Shown: positions 19,540-20,440 of the stretch, piece by piece
How positions within the stretch are numbered: the stretch's first letter is position 1
How the letters are laid out: each line of letters opens with the position of its first letter
DNA from: Asterionellopsis glacialis
Taxonomy: Eukaryota > Bacillariophyta > Plagiogrammaphyceae > Rhaphoneidales > Asterionellopsidaceae
Reading direction: 5' to 3'
Length of the DNA: 20,440 nucleotides
Assembly (NCBI GenBank): GCA_014885115.2
Contig: WKLE02001781.1
Location: 1 to 20,440, forward strand
Position numbers and translations under genes: made by a program
Notes under the pieces: model-generated
What the model saw: the letters and a program-made list of their open reading frames with translations, nothing else
Told to the model about the DNA's origin: nothing
Database searches by the model: none

Positions 19540-19940
19540 ACTTTCAATGTTGAGGTTGAGTTTATCTCATCATAAACCCAAATGGCACACTGAGCATGCA
19601 CAGGTTTCCCACATTTATAGCATTTAATGAGAACAGACATATGAAAATTCTGTTGGTAAGATAGCAGACAATTGGGAATGAATTTAAATACCCAGAATTG
19701 CATACGCTTGTAACACATTGGTCTGGTGTCTTTGTCAACTGTTGACTGTCACAGAGTTTGCACACTGCAATAAAAGGATGAGACTCTTCATGCTGGCCAA
19801 TAAATCTTCTGGACCATCTTGCAGTTGTCATATCATGTTTTGTTAACCTCCAACAACATGATCCATGTAGATATTCATTGCAGTACAAACATATAAGATC
19901 ATTGCTAACCTTAGTATCTTTTATGTTACATCCACCATAT
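19540..19940 (-). other. Cys/His-rich finger region of right gene A
   Basis: Motifs LICLYCNEYLHGSCCW, FIAVCKLCDSQQL, SVCNSGYLNSFPIVCY and, after a frame change near 19650-19700, KCYKCGKPVHAQCAIWVYD. They align one for one with the fingers of left gene A. The last block resembles PHD-type zinc fingers. Confidence 0.6.
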
Positions 19941-20440
19941 CTTAAGCTCTTGGTGACTAAAGATTTGCCCTTTTCTTTAGATTGTAAGGATAGAACTGGT
20001 TCTGCAGATACAACAGTTACAGCATCAGTGTTTGTCTTTAGTGGAGTACTTCGTGTTTGTCTTTTATTTCCTGTTACATCACTAGACTCATGTGTTGGCT
20101 TATAAGCTTCATCATCATATGCACCATCATCCATACCAGCATAGGATTTTCTTGAAGAAAATTTGTCTGTGCTTGTTGATACTTGCTTTTTTTCTGGAGA
20201 TTGTCTTAAGCCTTCAGATTCTTCCTTTGATGATTGTTCATCATCATAATCAGAATCATCTCCATTATCAGTGTCATCAGAATAGTCTTGTCTTTTTGGA
20301 GATGGTTTTCTATCTTCATCTGACTTATGTTCATCACCCTCCTCTTCATCCAAGTCGTTGGAACCCTCTTGTTCTTCTGATTCATCTTAAGTCTTCACCA
20401 TCTGCATCTTCTGATTCATTTTTAGAAGTTTCATCATCAT

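Larger units (their letters stand above)
16524..20440 (-). pseudogene. Right gene A: zinc-finger / Ulp1-like protease / HAV-FDSN protein, truncated by window edge
   Basis: From the right edge leftwards: an acidic linker (frame break near 20388, then DEEEGDEHKSDEDRK), a finger region (about 19540-19940), the Ulp1 protease (about 18640-19240), MENYRLMIGRRILNVDG (matching left gene A), an acidic repeat (18220-18407), a Lys/Glu-rich coiled coil (about 17440-18100), VKLKYVPAKHIKHRNKIG with ILAAHFVGMEMN, and a terminal module SEHAVTVVGYRVFDSNLENALPLT before the stop at 16524. Pieces lie in different frames with changes near 19700, 19050, 18740, 18530, 17950, 17420 and 16930. Roughly 1300 codons are represented, much longer than a bare Ulp1. 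It keeps the middle portion (LMGQEWINERILPSVVEYL through the linker) that left gene A lost. Role inferred: an accessory protein of the transposon, possibly acting on chromatin or SUMO-like modifiers in the nucleus. Confidence 0.78.

Noticed and set aside
1649..20440. Polinton/Maverick or virophage-like element because of the Ulp1-like protease
   Set aside because: No protein-primed DNA polymerase B, packaging ATPase, capsid protein or retroviral-type integrase is visible beside the protease genes; the partner is a DDE-type transposase instead.
1649..20440. A single giant transposon with about 4-kb terminal inverted repeats
   Set aside because: The left and right arms match only at protein level with many differences, so they are diverged family members and not a recent long inverted repeat.

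Overview
The window is eukaryotic repetitive DNA. It has AT-rich intergenic sequence, consensus splice and polyadenylation signals, an LTR retrotransposon and several decayed DNA transposons. I see no intact host gene, tRNA, rRNA or CRISPR. The transposase and the Ty3/gypsy element read most like families I associate with diatoms, other stramenopiles and other aquatic eukaryotes. This is recognition from memory, so the host remains unassigned.

The main content is two diverged copies of one two-gene element, arranged as mirror images. Each copy has gene A, a large protein with cysteine/histidine-rich fingers, an Ulp1-type (C48) cysteine protease, a coiled coil and a C-terminal HAV/FDSN module. 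Gene A converges tail to tail with a DDE-type transposase gene. Left copy: gene A on + (about 1649-5942) and transposase on - (about 6033-11880). Right copy: transposase on + (13957-16417) and gene A on - (16524 to beyond 20440). The two transposase 5' ends face each other across a spacer that holds a third transposase of MULE type (12310-13890, +). All these genes carry frameshifts and stops, but the Ulp1 His-Asp-Gln-Cys set is preserved in both copies.

A Ty3/gypsy element (6855-11028, - strand) sits inside the left transposase gene. Its LTRs begin TG and end CA, and it is flanked by a perfect 5-bp duplication, GGCCT. It is itself disabled: the protease active-site segment and the integrase core are missing, and the tyrosine codon of the reverse-transcriptase YxDD box is a stop.

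The left 1.6 kb holds an exon-like segment with strong splice sites, a 52-bp minisatellite and two AATAAA signals, and has no convincing protein gene. CpG is nearly absent outside the gypsy element but common inside it, suggesting that the DNA transposons are older, methylation-decayed residents and the gypsy element is a later arrival.
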